DNA of 64,000 bases from Flavobacterium davisii (GTDB lineage: Bacteria > Bacteroidota > Bacteroidia > Flavobacteriales > Flavobacteriaceae), in NCBI RefSeq assembly GCF_019565505.1, contig NZ_CP067378.1, positions 1,612,001 through 1,676,000 on the forward strand, in the 5' to 3' direction. Positions 10,055 to 19,762 of this stretch are shown here, one piece after another. The position numbers and the translations under genes are program-made. Numbering within the stretch: position 1 is the stretch's first letter; each line of letters opens with the position of its first letter. The notes beneath the pieces are model-generated. The model was not told where the DNA came from and searched no databases. It worked only from the letters and a program-made list of their open reading frames with translations.

Positions 10055-10294
10055 AAAATATTTTTTTATTAAAATGCGAGGAAATGTAATATCTTTGCTT
10101 AAATTATTCTATACGAGATAACATGGTGTTTCATCATTGATTGTCTCAAAGGGCTTCCAAATGGAAGCCTTTTTACATTTCAGCCAAAATCTGGGAGGGG
10201 ATAAATTCACCATTTTATACATAGGCTTCGCTGCTAAGTACAAGTTAGCTCTCATTTGTCAAAGAACAATACTTTCTTGAAATCTGGGTTTAAA
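10055..10294 (-). ncRNA. IS110 left end, candidate bridge RNA (copy 1)
   Basis: 240 bases between the element end and the transposase start. It holds a strong hairpin with GGCTTCC and GGAAGCC arms and a 4-base loop, plus other pairing potential. IS110-group elements are known to express a bridge RNA from this non-coding end, whose two loops pair with target and donor DNA. The assignment rests on family, position and the hairpin; the loops cannot be assigned by eye. Copies 1 and 2 differ near TACTTAGCAGCGAAGCC versus CACTTGCGAGCGAAGCC. Confidence 0.5.
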
Positions 10295-10407
10295 GAAATA
10301 TAATTTTCAAAATAAACATTCAAAGAAAAGTAAAATTATATGGTTCTTTTTTGATTTTTACTTCTTGAAATAGTAGTATCTAAAAAGTATTAAATACTGT
10401 CTTCTGA

Positions 10408-11181
10408 TTAGCAAATAATGTTAAAAGAATCTTTATCATTCAAAAAATTCAACCGAGTACGCATTTCCAACAGCGCTTCTTTATCAAGGGTAACCAATTG
10501 AACTGAAGCAGTTTCATTAGGCGTTACTAAGTAGTTCCCTAGATAATCTACTACTTGCGAATGCCCTACGTATTCTAACTGACTGCCATCGGTACCTACA
10601 CGATTTACGCCGATAACATAGGATAAATTTTCAACGGCACGAGCTGGTAACAATATATCCCACGCTTGAATACGTGGTTTGGGCCAACTTGCTACATAAA
10701 TAAGCAGGTCGTAATTTTCGACGTTTCTAGCAAAAACAGGGAAACGCAAATCGTAACAAATCTGAAGACAAATTTTCCATTTTTTGTAGTCCACTATCAC
10801 CTTTTCTTTACCGCCTGTAAAAACAGCTTCTTCTTTTGCCAAAGTAAATAAATGGCGTTTATTGTAATACGTTAAAGAACCATCCGGATACACAAATAGC
10901 ATACGATTGTAATAATTCCCAGCTTCTTCAATGACTACACTACCTGTAATAGCACAAGATTTTTGAATGGCTAGTTTTTGCAACCATTGTACAGTTGCCC
11001 CTTCCATAGTTTCCGCTACAGCGGACGGATTCATTGTAAAACCAGTGGTAAACATTTCGGGTAACACAATCAAATCAACGGGCTCTGAAATGGCGTTGAT
11101 TTCGTTTTCAAAATGTGTGCGATTAGCTTGTGGGTTTTCCCAAACCAAATCGGCTTGTATGATAGCAATTTTCATTTCCAA
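10408..11181 (-). CDS. Omega-amidase-like nitrilase family protein
   Basis: 257 residues. A carbon-nitrogen hydrolase domain spans the whole protein with the catalytic triad Glu42 (LPEMFTTGF), Lys108 (NKRHLF) and Cys142 (LQICYDLRFP). The length and the FTMNP and ICYDLRFP signatures resemble the YafV / Nit2 group, which removes ammonia from 2-oxoglutaramate and similar omega-amides, a repair and salvage reaction. It is cytoplasmic, with no signal peptide. It starts just after the stop of the deacetylase gene (3-base gap), so the two are probably cotranscribed. Confidence 0.85.
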   Translation of the reverse strand: MEMKIAIIQADLVWENPQANRTHFENEINAISEPVDLIVLPEMFTTGFTMNPSAVAETMEGATVQWLQKLAIQKSCAITGSVVIEEAGNYYNRMLFVYPDGSLTYYNKRHLFTLAKEEAVFTGGKEKVIVDYKKWKICLQICYDLRFPVFARNVENYDLLIYVASWPKPRIQAWDILLPARAVENLSYVIGVNRVGTDGSQLEYVGHSQVVDYLGNYLVTPNETASVQLVTLDKEALLEMRTRLNFLNDKDSFNIIC

Positions 11182-11184
11182 AAC

Positions 11185-12336
11185 TTATAATTCATTAGGT
11201 TGAACCCATTGGATTCCTGTTCCTTTAAAATAATTCAAAATATGTGGCACAGCAATTTGTGCTTTTTCATGTACATCGTGAAAAAGTAGAATTCCTCTAC
11301 GCCATAACAGCATTAAACTAATTTGTCTATCGGCTACTTCCCTAGCTGTAATGTGCGCATTCCAATCTTGAGAATCGATATTCCACAAAACAACTTTAGA
11401 CTGACTTGCGCCTAAACTTTTGGCTAATTCTTCTGTTCTTTGTCCATAAGGAGGACGAAAATACACGGGTTTATCCGAGTCCGTCAGTTGTTGAATTAAA
11501 CCGCTCGTAAAATTAAGCGAAGTCTTCCAATCAACGAGTTTTTGATGAGATACATGGGTTTTCCCATGCGAGGCTAACAAATGACCTTGATACAGATTTT
11601 GAATTTGTTTATCAGTCTGCATCCTTTTTTGTAGCGCATCGCCAAGAACAAAGAAAACACCTTTCTGATGTTGCTCATTTAGCACTTTGATCATCTTATC
11701 GGTATTTCCATTTTTTATCGTTGGACCATCATCAAACGTTAATAAAAATTGTTTTTCTGACAAATTAAAACCATTGATTTCGTTTTTAGAAAGCAAGCCT
11801 ATTTCACTTGTAATCCTTGGGTATAACGATGCCAAACGACATTGCTCATAAAGGTATTTATCATAAAAATCCAAACTGGCATGATACCAAGCTTTCAACG
11901 CGGAAGGCATTTTTGGTTCAGGATTAATCTTGGCAACATCTTCCCATTTATTAATTTCATTAATTCCAATCAAATCTTGAAGCGAAGCTTTAGTCAATGA
12001 TTTAAAATTAGAAAGAATAATTTGCTTTGTTTTTGTTTCCCACTCTCGAACCGAAGACACCGATACCTTTTTTAAATCGAGTTTTTGTTGCAACTCTGTT
12101 TCATTAAGTCCTTCGTAAGCTTTGAAGGCTTTGGAAAAGGCAATCATTTCACACTTAGATGCGACATCAAAATTATGTGCACTATTAATAGGATAGGGCC
12201 ATAAAGCCCTATCTATTTTTGCAATTTTATCAGGTCCATTACTTGCAAAGCAAAATTGCATTGCAAACAGGAAGCCAATAACTAAGGATATTTTAAAATT
12301 ATAAACGTTGTTGTACTCTGCTAATCGCTTTGTCAT
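11185..12336 (-). CDS. Secreted polysaccharide deacetylase (NodB domain)
   Basis: 383 residues. A hydrophobic N-terminal segment ending in CFASNG is a likely signal peptide. The NodB domain occupies about residues 195-375: LTFDDGP (metal-binding and catalytic Asp), LASHGKTHVSH (His ligands), YFRPPYGQRTEE and LLFHDVHEK. Enzymes with this fold remove acetyl groups from peptidoglycan, chitin-like or exopolysaccharide chains in the periplasm or outside. The N-terminal ~190 residues are helical and unassigned. It overlaps the end of the preceding TPR gene by 38 bases, so the true start might lie slightly later, but the signal peptide then still needs the NFKISLVIGF segment. Confidence 0.85.
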   Translation of the reverse strand: MTKRLAEYNNVYNFKISLVIGFLFAMQFCFASNGPDKIAKIDRALWPYPINSAHNFDVASKCEMIAFSKAFKAYEGLNETELQQKLDLKKVSVSSVREWETKTKQIILSNFKSLTKASLQDLIGINEINKWEDVAKINPEPKMPSALKAWYHASLDFYDKYLYEQCRLASLYPRITSEIGLLSKNEINGFNLSEKQFLLTFDDGPTIKNGNTDKMIKVLNEQHQKGVFFVLGDALQKRMQTDKQIQNLYQGHLLASHGKTHVSHQKLVDWKTSLNFTSGLIQQLTDSDKPVYFRPPYGQRTEELAKSLGASQSKVVLWNIDSQDWNAHITAREVADRQISLMLLWRRGILLFHDVHEKAQIAVPHILNYFKGTGIQWVQPNEL

Positions 12337-13461
12337 ATACTGGATTTTCTTTATGCTGTTTGGCTAATTTATAATTTTCTAAAGCCTCTTGAAAATGGTT
12401 TTTTGCTTCATAAATACGCGCAATATTATAGTACGAACCCGCTTTTACAGTATTTGCAGTAGTTCCGCTGGCTAAAGAAATTGCTTTACGATTTGCCCAT
12501 AAAGCTTCTGCTTCTTTGCCTGATTTTTGAAATACCAATCCTAAATTACCATAAAACAACCCTTCATTTGGGTTTAACTCAATAGCATCTTGATAAAAGT
12601 TAATAGCACTTTCGTAATTACCCGCATGGTACTCTTGTTCGCCTTTTTTATTGATTTGTTTGGCAGTCAAAGCATCTGCAGAGGTAACAACCGATTGTTG
12701 TTCCGATGGACGATATTCACGTAAAATTGTACGCACTCCTTCCCAAGAAGAAGCTTCTCTGTAGTCGTTAATATCCGCTAGATTTCCATTTTCATCAATC
12801 ATAAAAGGAATCCAAACCGTACCCATTTTACCCGCCTGCGGTGTATAGGTTTTGATTAAAGTATTACCAATATACACATACACTTTTGCTCTACTGATAG
12901 TAGCCAAGTTGCTATTAGCTGTTTTATCTTTATCAGAAAAATTATGCACTGCATACACATACTTTTTCCCCTGTAACTTCTTAGTAATCGTTATGGTTTC
13001 AGGACCATAACTATCCGTATCATCTACATCTAATTTAGCATTTACAGCATCCATTTGGTAATAACATACGTAACCACCTTGATAGGACAAATGCGAATCG
13101 ATATCTAGAGGTCTTTGCCCCCAACTCAATACGATACGCATCCCGTCTAACTCGGTCATAAAAGGGCTAATGGCATAGGTCAGACCACCACATGGACATT
13201 TAGAAACCAGAGTAGAATAGCCTTCTTTTTTAATAATAATGGTTAAATCGTTGGTATTACGAAATTCTTCAGGAATCATTACTTTTCCAGAAGCGTTCGT
13301 CGTACGAGTCAATGAAGTTTCTCCATTTTTTTGGAAGATAACCTGTGCATTAGGTATAACTTTGTCTTTTATTACGGCACTTAAAACAAGAATTTCATTT
13401 GTGTTTTGAGCCAATATAGTTTGCACTAAAAAAGAAGCGCAAAGCTTAGAAGTTTTTTCAT
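12299..13461 (-). CDS. Exported TPR protein with YfaP/DUF2135-like domain
   Basis: About 387 residues when the ATG at 13461 is used. That start gives the signal peptide MKKLLSFALLFLVQTILAQ, but one T is missing from a run near 13428, so a later GTG is the first in-frame start as written. After the signal comes a carboxypeptidase-regulatory-like beta domain, then a domain like YfaP/DUF2135 (LSWGQRPLDIDSHL, around residue 110 of the sequence as written), then a C-terminal block of tetratricopeptide repeats (about residues 255-370). It is probably periplasmic or surface-associated and may serve as a scaffold. It lies directly upstream of the deacetylase with overlap. Confidence 0.75.
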
Positions 13462-13472
13462 GTTTAGTTTAA

Positions 13473-14177
13473 TTAATTTTTGGATTCAAAGTTAGACAAT
13501 TGTTGGTCAAAAAGTTCAAAAGGATTTACTTTATCAAAGGCTAGTTTAAGCGGTTCAAATTCCTTCACTTCAGTCTCAGAAGGCATGTCCTCTTTCATTG
13601 TATTCACTTGGGTCATTTCTATTTTACCTGTTAACACTTCATAATATCCCACGGTTTGTCCGCCTGCACCTGCGTGAAAACTCTCCATAGATTTCAAAAA
13701 CAATTCACCATTTTCAAACTGAAAAATAAAATCGTAGTTCCCAGAAGGTCCTAGACCACTAAAATTGATTTGCAATTCATTTTTTGAAATAGTAATGTCT
13801 TCATATTCAAAATTTGTCATAACATCTTCTGAATTTGAATTTGGAAAAATCGTATCGGATTGCATAAACAAATCCAACCCTTTCTGTTTATTTCCCAAAA
13901 AGACTAAAGTGCGTCTTGGAGCTGTATCATCATCACTATTTTTAAGAACATAGGCATAATCTTTTATTCCATCTTGATTCAAATCGCCATCACATTCGTA
14001 TTGAATCTCGAAACCCTCAGGAATATACTCTTGAATTACACTGGGTGTTTTCTCTGGACTCGGATTCGTTTTCTCTAACTTAGGCTTAGAAGTGGGTTTA
14101 TCTGCAATAGGTTTATCATTTTTACAGCTAACAAACAAAAGATAAAGTATTAAAACAATAAAAATAGTTTGTTTCAT
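13473..14177 (-). CDS. Lipoprotein of unknown function
   Basis: About 234 residues from the ATG at 14177, chosen because it places MKQTIF before the hydrophobic core; an ATG at 14195 adds six residues. The signal peptide ends in a lipobox (LLFVSC) and a Lys-Pro-rich linker follows. CDGDLNQDGIKDYAYV resembles a calcium-binding FG-GAP/dockerin-type repeat. The rest is a beta-rich domain of unknown role. It is probably anchored in the outer membrane, facing either side. It sits 3 bases after another lipoprotein gene's end region and is likely part of the same transcript. Confidence 0.65.
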   Translation of the reverse strand: MKQTIFIVLILYLLFVSCKNDKPIADKPTSKPKLEKTNPSPEKTPSVIQEYIPEGFEIQYECDGDLNQDGIKDYAYVLKNSDDDTAPRRTLVFLGNKQKGLDLFMQSDTIFPNSNSEDVMTNFEYEDITISKNELQINFSGLGPSGNYDFIFQFENGELFLKSMESFHAGAGGQTVGYYEVLTGKIEMTQVNTMKEDMPSETEVKEFEPLKLAFDKVNPFELFDQQLSNFESKN

Positions 14178-14198
14178 TTGTTTAAATATTATCAAGAT

Positions 14199-14912
14199 TT
14201 ATGGAAATAGAACTAATTTATCATTAGGCAAGTCGTATTCATATAAATCGTCTTTTTCAGCATCATAATACAACCATTGAATTTTAGTCATACGCCCTTC
14301 AAAAGAAGTACCTAACCCTAAAACCGTGTATGTTTTTCCATCGCGCTCTTGTTGCTCTATAGAATATTCTAAAGGAGAATTATCTGCAATATGTAATTTT
14401 AATAATTCATTTTTTGAATTAGCTACATAATACTCGACTAGTTCATAAAGATGTTTAAAATAACCGTCGGAATATTCATTTTCATTATACCAATGATACT
14501 TGAAATCGAGTTTATAAGTTTTGCGAAAACGAGCCAATTTCCCCTCTTTTATTTTCTTAAAAGAAACCAACCATTCTGCTAATTCAGGTGTTTCACCATC
14601 ACCAGCTATATGAATAGTATCCATTTTCCATTCAATAGCAACTTTATCACCACGTACCAAACTCCTATCATCATTTTTATCGTTAATAAAAGAAAACGAC
14701 TCATTATTTTTTCGGAGATTAATCAGCCTATAGTCGCCATCATCATTGTAATTAACAAATTCAAAAACATCTGAAAACAGTTTCGTTTTTGAAGTATTGT
14801 TGTTGGCCAATGTTTTAGTAGGGGAAATTGTATTTTTAGAAGTTGTTTTATCCTTACAACTCCAAAGGGAGATACCCAGTACAATACTGAGTGTGAGTTT
14901 TAGAAATCGCAT
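14199..14912 (-). CDS. Lipoprotein of unknown function
   Basis: 237 residues with a signal peptide and lipobox (ISLWSC), followed by a Lys/Thr/Asn-rich linker. The remaining ~190 residues look beta-rich with several Trp and Tyr residues. I do not recognise the family. It sits between the thioredoxin-like gene (28 bases before its start) and a second lipoprotein gene, all on the minus strand and close enough for one transcript. Confidence 0.65.
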   Translation of the reverse strand: MRFLKLTLSIVLGISLWSCKDKTTSKNTISPTKTLANNNTSKTKLFSDVFEFVNYNDDGDYRLINLRKNNESFSFINDKNDDRSLVRGDKVAIEWKMDTIHIAGDGETPELAEWLVSFKKIKEGKLARFRKTYKLDFKYHWYNENEYSDGYFKHLYELVEYYVANSKNELLKLHIADNSPLEYSIEQQERDGKTYTVLGLGTSFEGRMTKIQWLYYDAEKDDLYEYDLPNDKLVLFP

Positions 14913-14940
14913 TTATATTTAGTTTAGTTTTAAGCTGGAT

Positions 14941-15452
14941 TTATTTTGAAATATTGGTTTCTAAAAAAGCTTTTACTTTATCAACACTATAACCTTTCCC
15001 TTCTTCCAAAGAGCCCGTTTCTTGAATATGAACCAATTTACCATCGGCATTTAAAATCATAAAAACAGGATAACCGTGTTTTTCGCCCGGATTACTACCG
15101 TATTGACTAAAGAACTTTTCATTCTTATTTTTGGTTGACCAATTCAAATGATAATAGATATAATTCGTATCGACCAATTGTTTTAATGTTTCATTTTTAT
15201 TAATAAAATCATTCAGACGTAAGCACCAAATACACCAGTTCCCTCCTACTTGAATGAGGATTTTTTATGCTCCGTTTTTGCCGTTTTTAAAAGTTCAGCG
15301 ACTTTTATAGAGGCATCTTCTTCTTCATGATAGGGTTTTGCTAAAACAGCTTTTTCTTGTTCTACTTTCTTTTTAGCTTCAGCTTTTTCGTCAGCAGTTT
15401 GAGCGAAATTCGCTTGAGCAATTAAGAGTAAGCAAAGTACTAACTTTTTCAT
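14941..15452 (-). CDS. Exported thioredoxin-fold protein, frame broken once
   Basis: Reconstructed to about 170 residues. It has a signal peptide MKKLVLCLLLIAQANFAQ, a Lys/Glu-rich helix, then a thioredoxin-like domain with the redox motif WCIWC. The frame breaks just before this motif, in an A run at about 15264; one added A restores HKKILIQVGGNWCIWCLRL and joins the two parts. The C-terminal part has the cis-Pro region (GYPVFMILNADGK). It is a likely periplasmic thiol-disulfide protein of the Thioredoxin_7 type. A terminator follows the sdh operon on its upstream side, so it is separate from sdhB. Confidence 0.75.
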
Positions 15453-15488
15453 TATCAAAAAATTTTAGGTGAATATACTAAAAAAGAA

Positions 15489-15520
15489 AACCCTTTCAGC
15501 CAAGTTAGACTGAAAGGGTT
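15489..15520 (-). terminator. Terminator after sdhB
   Basis: A perfect 11-bp stem (AACCCTTTCAG and CTGAAAGGGTT) with a 10-nt loop, followed on the minus strand by TTTTCTTTTTT. It lies 20 bases beyond the sdhB stop, at the end of the succinate dehydrogenase operon. Confidence 0.8.
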
Positions 15521-15540
15521 ATAAACTTATGTTAAAGCTA

Positions 15541-16302
15541 TTATTTTAAACTTGCTTTTAAGTATTCACTGTTCATACGAGCGATATTTTCTAATGAAAT
15601 ACCTTTTGGACATTCGATTTCACATGCACCTGTGTTTGTACAGTTACCGAATCCTTCTTCATCCATTTGACGTACCATGTTTAATACACGTTGCGTAGCT
15701 TCCACTTTACCTTGTGGTAATAAAGCATATTGTGAAACTTTTGCTCCTACGAATAACATAGCAGAACCGTTTTTACAAGTAGCCACACACGCACCACATC
15801 CAATACACGCTGCTGCTTCGAATGATTTGTCTGCGTCAACTTTAGGAACTGGAATTGCGTTTGCATCAATTGTATTACCAGAAGTGTTTACAGATACGAA
15901 ACCACCCGCTTGTTGAATACGGTCAAAAGATGTTCTATCAACCACTAAGTCTTTAATTACAGGGAAAGCTTTACTTCTCCATGGTTCTACATAAATCGTA
16001 TCACCATCGTTGAACATACGCATGTGTAACTGACACGTAGTAATTCCTGTATCTGGTCCATGAGCACGACCGTTGATAAACATAGAACACATACCACAAA
16101 TACCTTCACGACAATCGTGGTCAAATGCTACAGGTTCTTTCTTTTCTGCAATCAATTGTTCATTCAATTGGTCCATCATTTCTAAGAATGAACTGTCAGT
16201 AGATACATTGTTTAATGAATAATCTACCATTTGTCCTTTGTCAGAAGCTTTTTTCTGACGCCAAACTTTTAATTTTATATTGATGGTTTTCTTTGATGCC
16301 AT
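15541..16302 (-). CDS. sdhB: Succinate dehydrogenase iron-sulfur subunit
   Basis: About 253 residues from the ATG at 16302 ([10 protein letters not shown]); in-frame codons upstream run into the inserted repeat region and are not likely used. Iron-sulfur ligands are clear: CREGICGMC for the [2Fe-2S] cluster in the N-terminal half, then [11 protein letters not shown] and [15 protein letters not shown] for the 4Fe and 3Fe clusters. It passes electrons from FAD in SdhA to the membrane quinone and belongs to complex II of the citric acid cycle. It is the last gene of the sdhC-sdhA-sdhB order, separated from sdhA by an inserted S23-type gene. Confidence 0.95.
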   Translation of the reverse strand: MASKKTINIKLKVWRQKKASDKGQMVDYSLNNVSTDSSFLEMMDQLNEQLIAEKKEPVAFDHDCREGICGMCSMFINGRAHGPDTGITTCQLHMRMFNDGDTIYVEPWRSKAFPVIKDLVVDRTSFDRIQQAGGFVSVNTSGNTIDANAIPVPKVDADKSFEAAACIGCGACVATCKNGSAMLFVGAKVSQYALLPQGKVEATQRVLNMVRQMDEEGFGNCTNTGACEIECPKGISLENIARMNSEYLKASLK

Positions 16303-16346
16303 AATCTTATTTTTTTTTAAGCCATTAGCCAAATAGGCAAAAGGCA

Positions 16347-16721
16347 TTAGTTTTTAGTGGATTCTAACTTATTAATAAATGAATTAATCATTTTAGATTC
16401 TTCTTCTATTTGCAACATTAACTGATTAAAACAATCATTCTTTTTTATAAAATTTAGACGATTGGCTATTATCAATTCTGTTTCGATTTCAAAAAGGGAA
16501 CCACGTGCAATATTTACAAAATGTATATAACTCTGCGTTGAACTTCTACCATATCCTTCAGCAATATTTGATGGGATAGAAACTGAAGCTCTTTTTAACT
16601 GACTAGTTAGAGCATACATTTCTTCTTTAGGAAAATCTTCAACCAGCTCATAGATACTAACTACTATATCAATACCCTTTTGCCAAATTAATAAATCTTT
16701 ATAAGACCTGATATCCCCCAT
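16347..16721 (-). CDS. S23/IVP four-helix-bundle protein inserted in sdh operon
   Basis: 124 residues. The sequence pattern ([14 protein letters not shown], then [22 protein letters not shown]) is characteristic of the 23S rRNA intervening-sequence protein family, small four-helix bundles of unresolved function. It interrupts the conserved sdhA-sdhB order. Related repeat arms flank it: AGCCATTAGGCATTAG upstream, and CTAATGCC plus GGCTAATGGCT downstream (minus-strand reading). These inverted arms suggest it arrived as a small insertion unit. It should still be transcribed with the sdh genes. Confidence 0.85.
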   Translation of the reverse strand: MGDIRSYKDLLIWQKGIDIVVSIYELVEDFPKEEMYALTSQLKRASVSIPSNIAEGYGRSSTQSYIHFVNIARGSLFEIETELIIANRLNFIKKNDCFNQLMLQIEEESKMINSFINKLESTKN

Positions 16722-16748
16722 AACTAATGCCTAATGGCTATTGTCTTT

Positions 16749-18758
16749 TTACTTATAATTACGAGCTGCAATCTTAATATATTCGTATTTCAACTCTTCT
16801 TTGTGTAATACCGATTTGTTGATGTCTTCACCTTGGTATTCCCAAGCTCCTACGAATGCGAAGTTTTCGTCATCACGTAAGGTTTCACCTTCAGCATCTT
16901 GGTATTCTTCACGGAAGTGACCACCACATGACTCTTTACGTTGTAAAGCATCCATAGCCATCAATTGACCTAACTCCATGAAGTCAGCAACACGTAATAC
17001 TTTTTCTAATTCCGTATTCATTTCATCAGCAGCACTGGAACATATACATCAGCATAGAACTCTTTACGTAAAGCATCAATTTCAGCAATAGCCTCAGTTA
17101 ATCCTTTTTCATTACGTCCCATACCTACTTTGTTCCACATGATGTTTCCTAAACGTTTGTGGAAATGGTCAACTGATTTAGAACCATTGTTGTTTAAGAA
17201 AGCATTAATTTGGTCTCTAACGTTTTTCTCAGCTTGTACGAATTCTGGTAAATCAGTAGAAATTTTACCTGTACGAATTTCATCAGCTAAGTAGTTAGAA
17301 ACGGTATAAGGTAATACGAAATAACCATCGGCTAAACCTTGCATTAAAGCAGAAGCTCCTAAACGGTTAGCTCCGTGGTCAGAGAAGTTCGCTTCACCTG
17401 CTACGAAACATCCGAGGAATTGATGATTGTAAGTTATAATCAACCCATACACCACCCATTGTATAGTGAACTGCTGGGTAAATTTTCATTGGTGTTTCAT
17501 AAGGGTTTTCGTCTGTAATTTTTTGGTACATGGTAAATAAGTTACCATATTTTTCTTCTAACCAAGCTTTACCTAAAGTAACAATTTCTTCTTGAGAAGG
17601 ATTGTGATTACCTTTAGCATAAGCAGCTTGCTTACCTTTAGCAATTACTTCAGATGCGAAATCTAAGTAAACCCCTTCGTTAGTATCATTAGATTCGATA
17701 CCAAAACCAGCATCACAACGCTCTTTCGCTGCACGAGAAGCTACGTCACGAGGTACTAAGTTACCGAAAGCTGGGTATCTTCTTTCTAAGAAATAATCTC
17801 TGTCTTCTTCAGCAATTTGAACTGGTTTCAATTTACCTTCACGGATAGCTACTGCATCTTCTATCTTTTTAGGAACCCAAATACGACCTGAGTTACGTAA
17901 TGACTCAGACATTAACGTTAATTTCGATTGGTTTGTTCCGTGTACTGGGATACAAGTAGGGTGAATTTGTACATAACAAGGATTTGCAAAATGCGCTCCT
18001 TGCTTGTGGATTTTCCAAGCAGCCGTTACGTTACTTCCCATCGCATTGGTTGATAAGAAATATACGTTACCATATCCACCTGAAGCAATGATTACTGCGT
18101 GAGCAGAATGTCTTTCAATTTCACCCGTAATTAAGTTACGAGCAATGATACCGCGAGCTTTACCATCCACTTTAACTAATTCTAACATCTCGTGACGGTT
18201 GTACATTTTTACACGTCCTAAACCGATTTGACGAGATAAAGCAGAATAAGCACCTAGTAATAATTGCTGACCTGTTTGACCTGCTGCGTAGAATGTACGT
18301 TGTACTTGCGTACCACCGAATGAACGGTTATCTAACATACCGCCGTATTCGCGAGCAAATGGTACACCTTGTGCCACACATTGGTCGATGATGTTACCTG
18401 AAACCTCAGCTAAACGGTGTACGTTAGCCTCACGAGCACGGTAGTCACCACCTTTGATAGTATCATAGAATAAACGGTAAACTGAGTCACCGTCATTTTG
18501 ATAGTTCTTAGCTGCATTCACCCCTCCTTGTGCTGCGATAGAGTGCGCACGACGTGGTGAATCTTGGAAACAAAATGCTTTTACATTATATCCCATTTCT
18601 CCTAATGAAGCAGCAGCCGAAGCACCTGCTAAACCTGTACCAACTACGATAACATCGATTTTTGGACGGTTGTTTGGAGCCACTAATTTTAAATTATTTT
18701 TATGATTCGTCCATTTCTGAGAAATGTGACCTTCAGGTATTTTAGAATCTAACTTCAT
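16749..18758 (-). CDS. sdhA: Succinate dehydrogenase flavoprotein subunit, frame broken twice
   Basis: Reconstructed to about 669 residues, normal for this long form. The FAD-binding Rossmann motif [17 protein letters not shown] is near residue 40, followed by [14 protein letters not shown] around the covalent FAD His, then the active-site and HYTMGG regions. Breaks: an extra base near 17415 (after SSIPGCF should read on to [11 protein letters not shown]) and a missing G near 17028 (after DVYVPG should read on to AADEMN). Both give clean continuation when corrected. Catalyses succinate to fumarate. It sits 20 bases after sdhC. Since this enzyme is normally needed for aerobic growth, sequencing error is the likely cause. 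Confidence 0.93.
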
Positions 18759-18778
18759 ATCTTTATATAGTAAGCTGA

Positions 18779-19609
18779 TTATTTAACAAAGTGAATATAA
18801 ACTGGGATGATCGCAAACAATAAAGGAACGATGATTGCAAATAATTTCCCAAAAGTTTTGATAGCTGGCGTAAATCCGTTATTGATTCCTAATGATTGAA
18901 ATGCACTTTGGAAACCATGTAACAAGTGAAATGCTAATACACCCATAGCTAATACGTATAAAATAGTTGCGATTAAGCCAAAAGATGGATTTTTAAAGAA
19001 CTCAATCGTGATTTTGTGTAAATCTTTATACCCTTCCCCTACTTTGATATTGGCCATTTTATTGTAAATATCTTTACCATTCTTAATTTCCATCCCTTGT
19101 TGTTCTAACATCATTTTGTCAGCAGGGAAGAATTGTCCTGGTTGCGTACCGATAATGTAATCTGCTTTTTGCCCCATTTGCTCCACTGTAATGGTTTGTA
19201 ATGGCATTTGTGAAAAGTGCATTTTAGCCCAAAAATTAACCATGTGTGTAATAATGAAAACTAAAATCAAAGTTCCTAAAACCGCCATGTTTCTTGAAGC
19301 TAAAGAGCTGCTATTTTGAGGACTACTCATAGCATAAGCTACTGGACGCGCTTTTTTGTTTTGGATTGTTAACATAATCCCATCCACAGCGTGGAATAAG
19401 ATTGAAATGTAAGTTACGTACGAAAGTAATTTTACTGCTGGATTGGTAGTCATGAATAACGCATACTGATTAAACTGTAACGCATCGCCAAAGATTAACT
19501 GTAAGTTACCCGCTAAATGACCAGCCAAAAACAAGCATAAAAATAAACCTGTAAGAGCCATCCAGTATTTTTTTGCAATAGATGACTTTAGAAGTGCAGA
19601 TTTTGCCAT
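18779..19609 (-). CDS. sdhC: Succinate dehydrogenase cytochrome b subunit
   Basis: 276 residues, larger than the two-subunit proteobacterial anchors and typical of the cytochrome b558 family in Bacteroidota. Five hydrophobic segments are visible, with His residues in the membrane segments ([32 protein letters not shown]) as heme ligands. It anchors SdhA and SdhB to the membrane and passes electrons to menaquinone. First gene of the sdh operon, preceded by a good promoter. Confidence 0.93.
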   Translation of the reverse strand: MAKSALLKSSIAKKYWMALTGLFLCLFLAGHLAGNLQLIFGDALQFNQYALFMTTNPAVKLLSYVTYISILFHAVDGIMLTIQNKKARPVAYAMSSPQNSSSLASRNMAVLGTLILVFIITHMVNFWAKMHFSQMPLQTITVEQMGQKADYIIGTQPGQFFPADKMMLEQQGMEIKNGKDIYNKMANIKVGEGYKDLHKITIEFFKNPSFGLIATILYVLAMGVLAFHLLHGFQSAFQSLGINNGFTPAIKTFGKLFAIIVPLLFAIIPVYIHFVK

Positions 19610-19647
19610 AGTATTAGATTGATTGTATAGTTTTATAAAAAATCAAG

Positions 19648-19678
19648 CAAAAATAAAGGAAATTAGGGGTAATTACAA
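19648..19678 (-). promoter_or_regulatory. Promoter of sdh operon (TTG-N20-TATTTTTG)
   Basis: On the minus strand, TTG at 19676-19678 and TATTTTTG at 19648-19655 are 20 nt apart, as in Bacteroidota vegetative promoters. The start of transcription would fall about 30 nt before the sdhC start codon. Confidence 0.65.
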
Positions 19679-19762
19679 CCTAGTAAATGTTATTTATAAT
19701 GAATATAAAAAGGAACTTTTTAAAAAAAAGGTATTTAGAGCTACGTATTCTAAACCATTCAT

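Larger units (their letters stand above)
8518..10294 (-). mobile_element. IS110-family element, copy 1
   Basis: About 1,777 bases, matching the second copy at 42786-44561 nearly throughout with scattered substitutions. Boundaries are set by where similarity between the two copies stops. The ends carry imperfect inverted repeats, TTTAAACCCAGATT at the transposase-upstream end and AATCTGGGTTAAA at the other. A 12-bp inverted repeat (CTAATGCGTAAT at 8501-8512, ATTACGCATTAG at 8528-8539) straddles the downstream end. No target duplication is evident, as is usual for this family. Confidence 0.85.
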
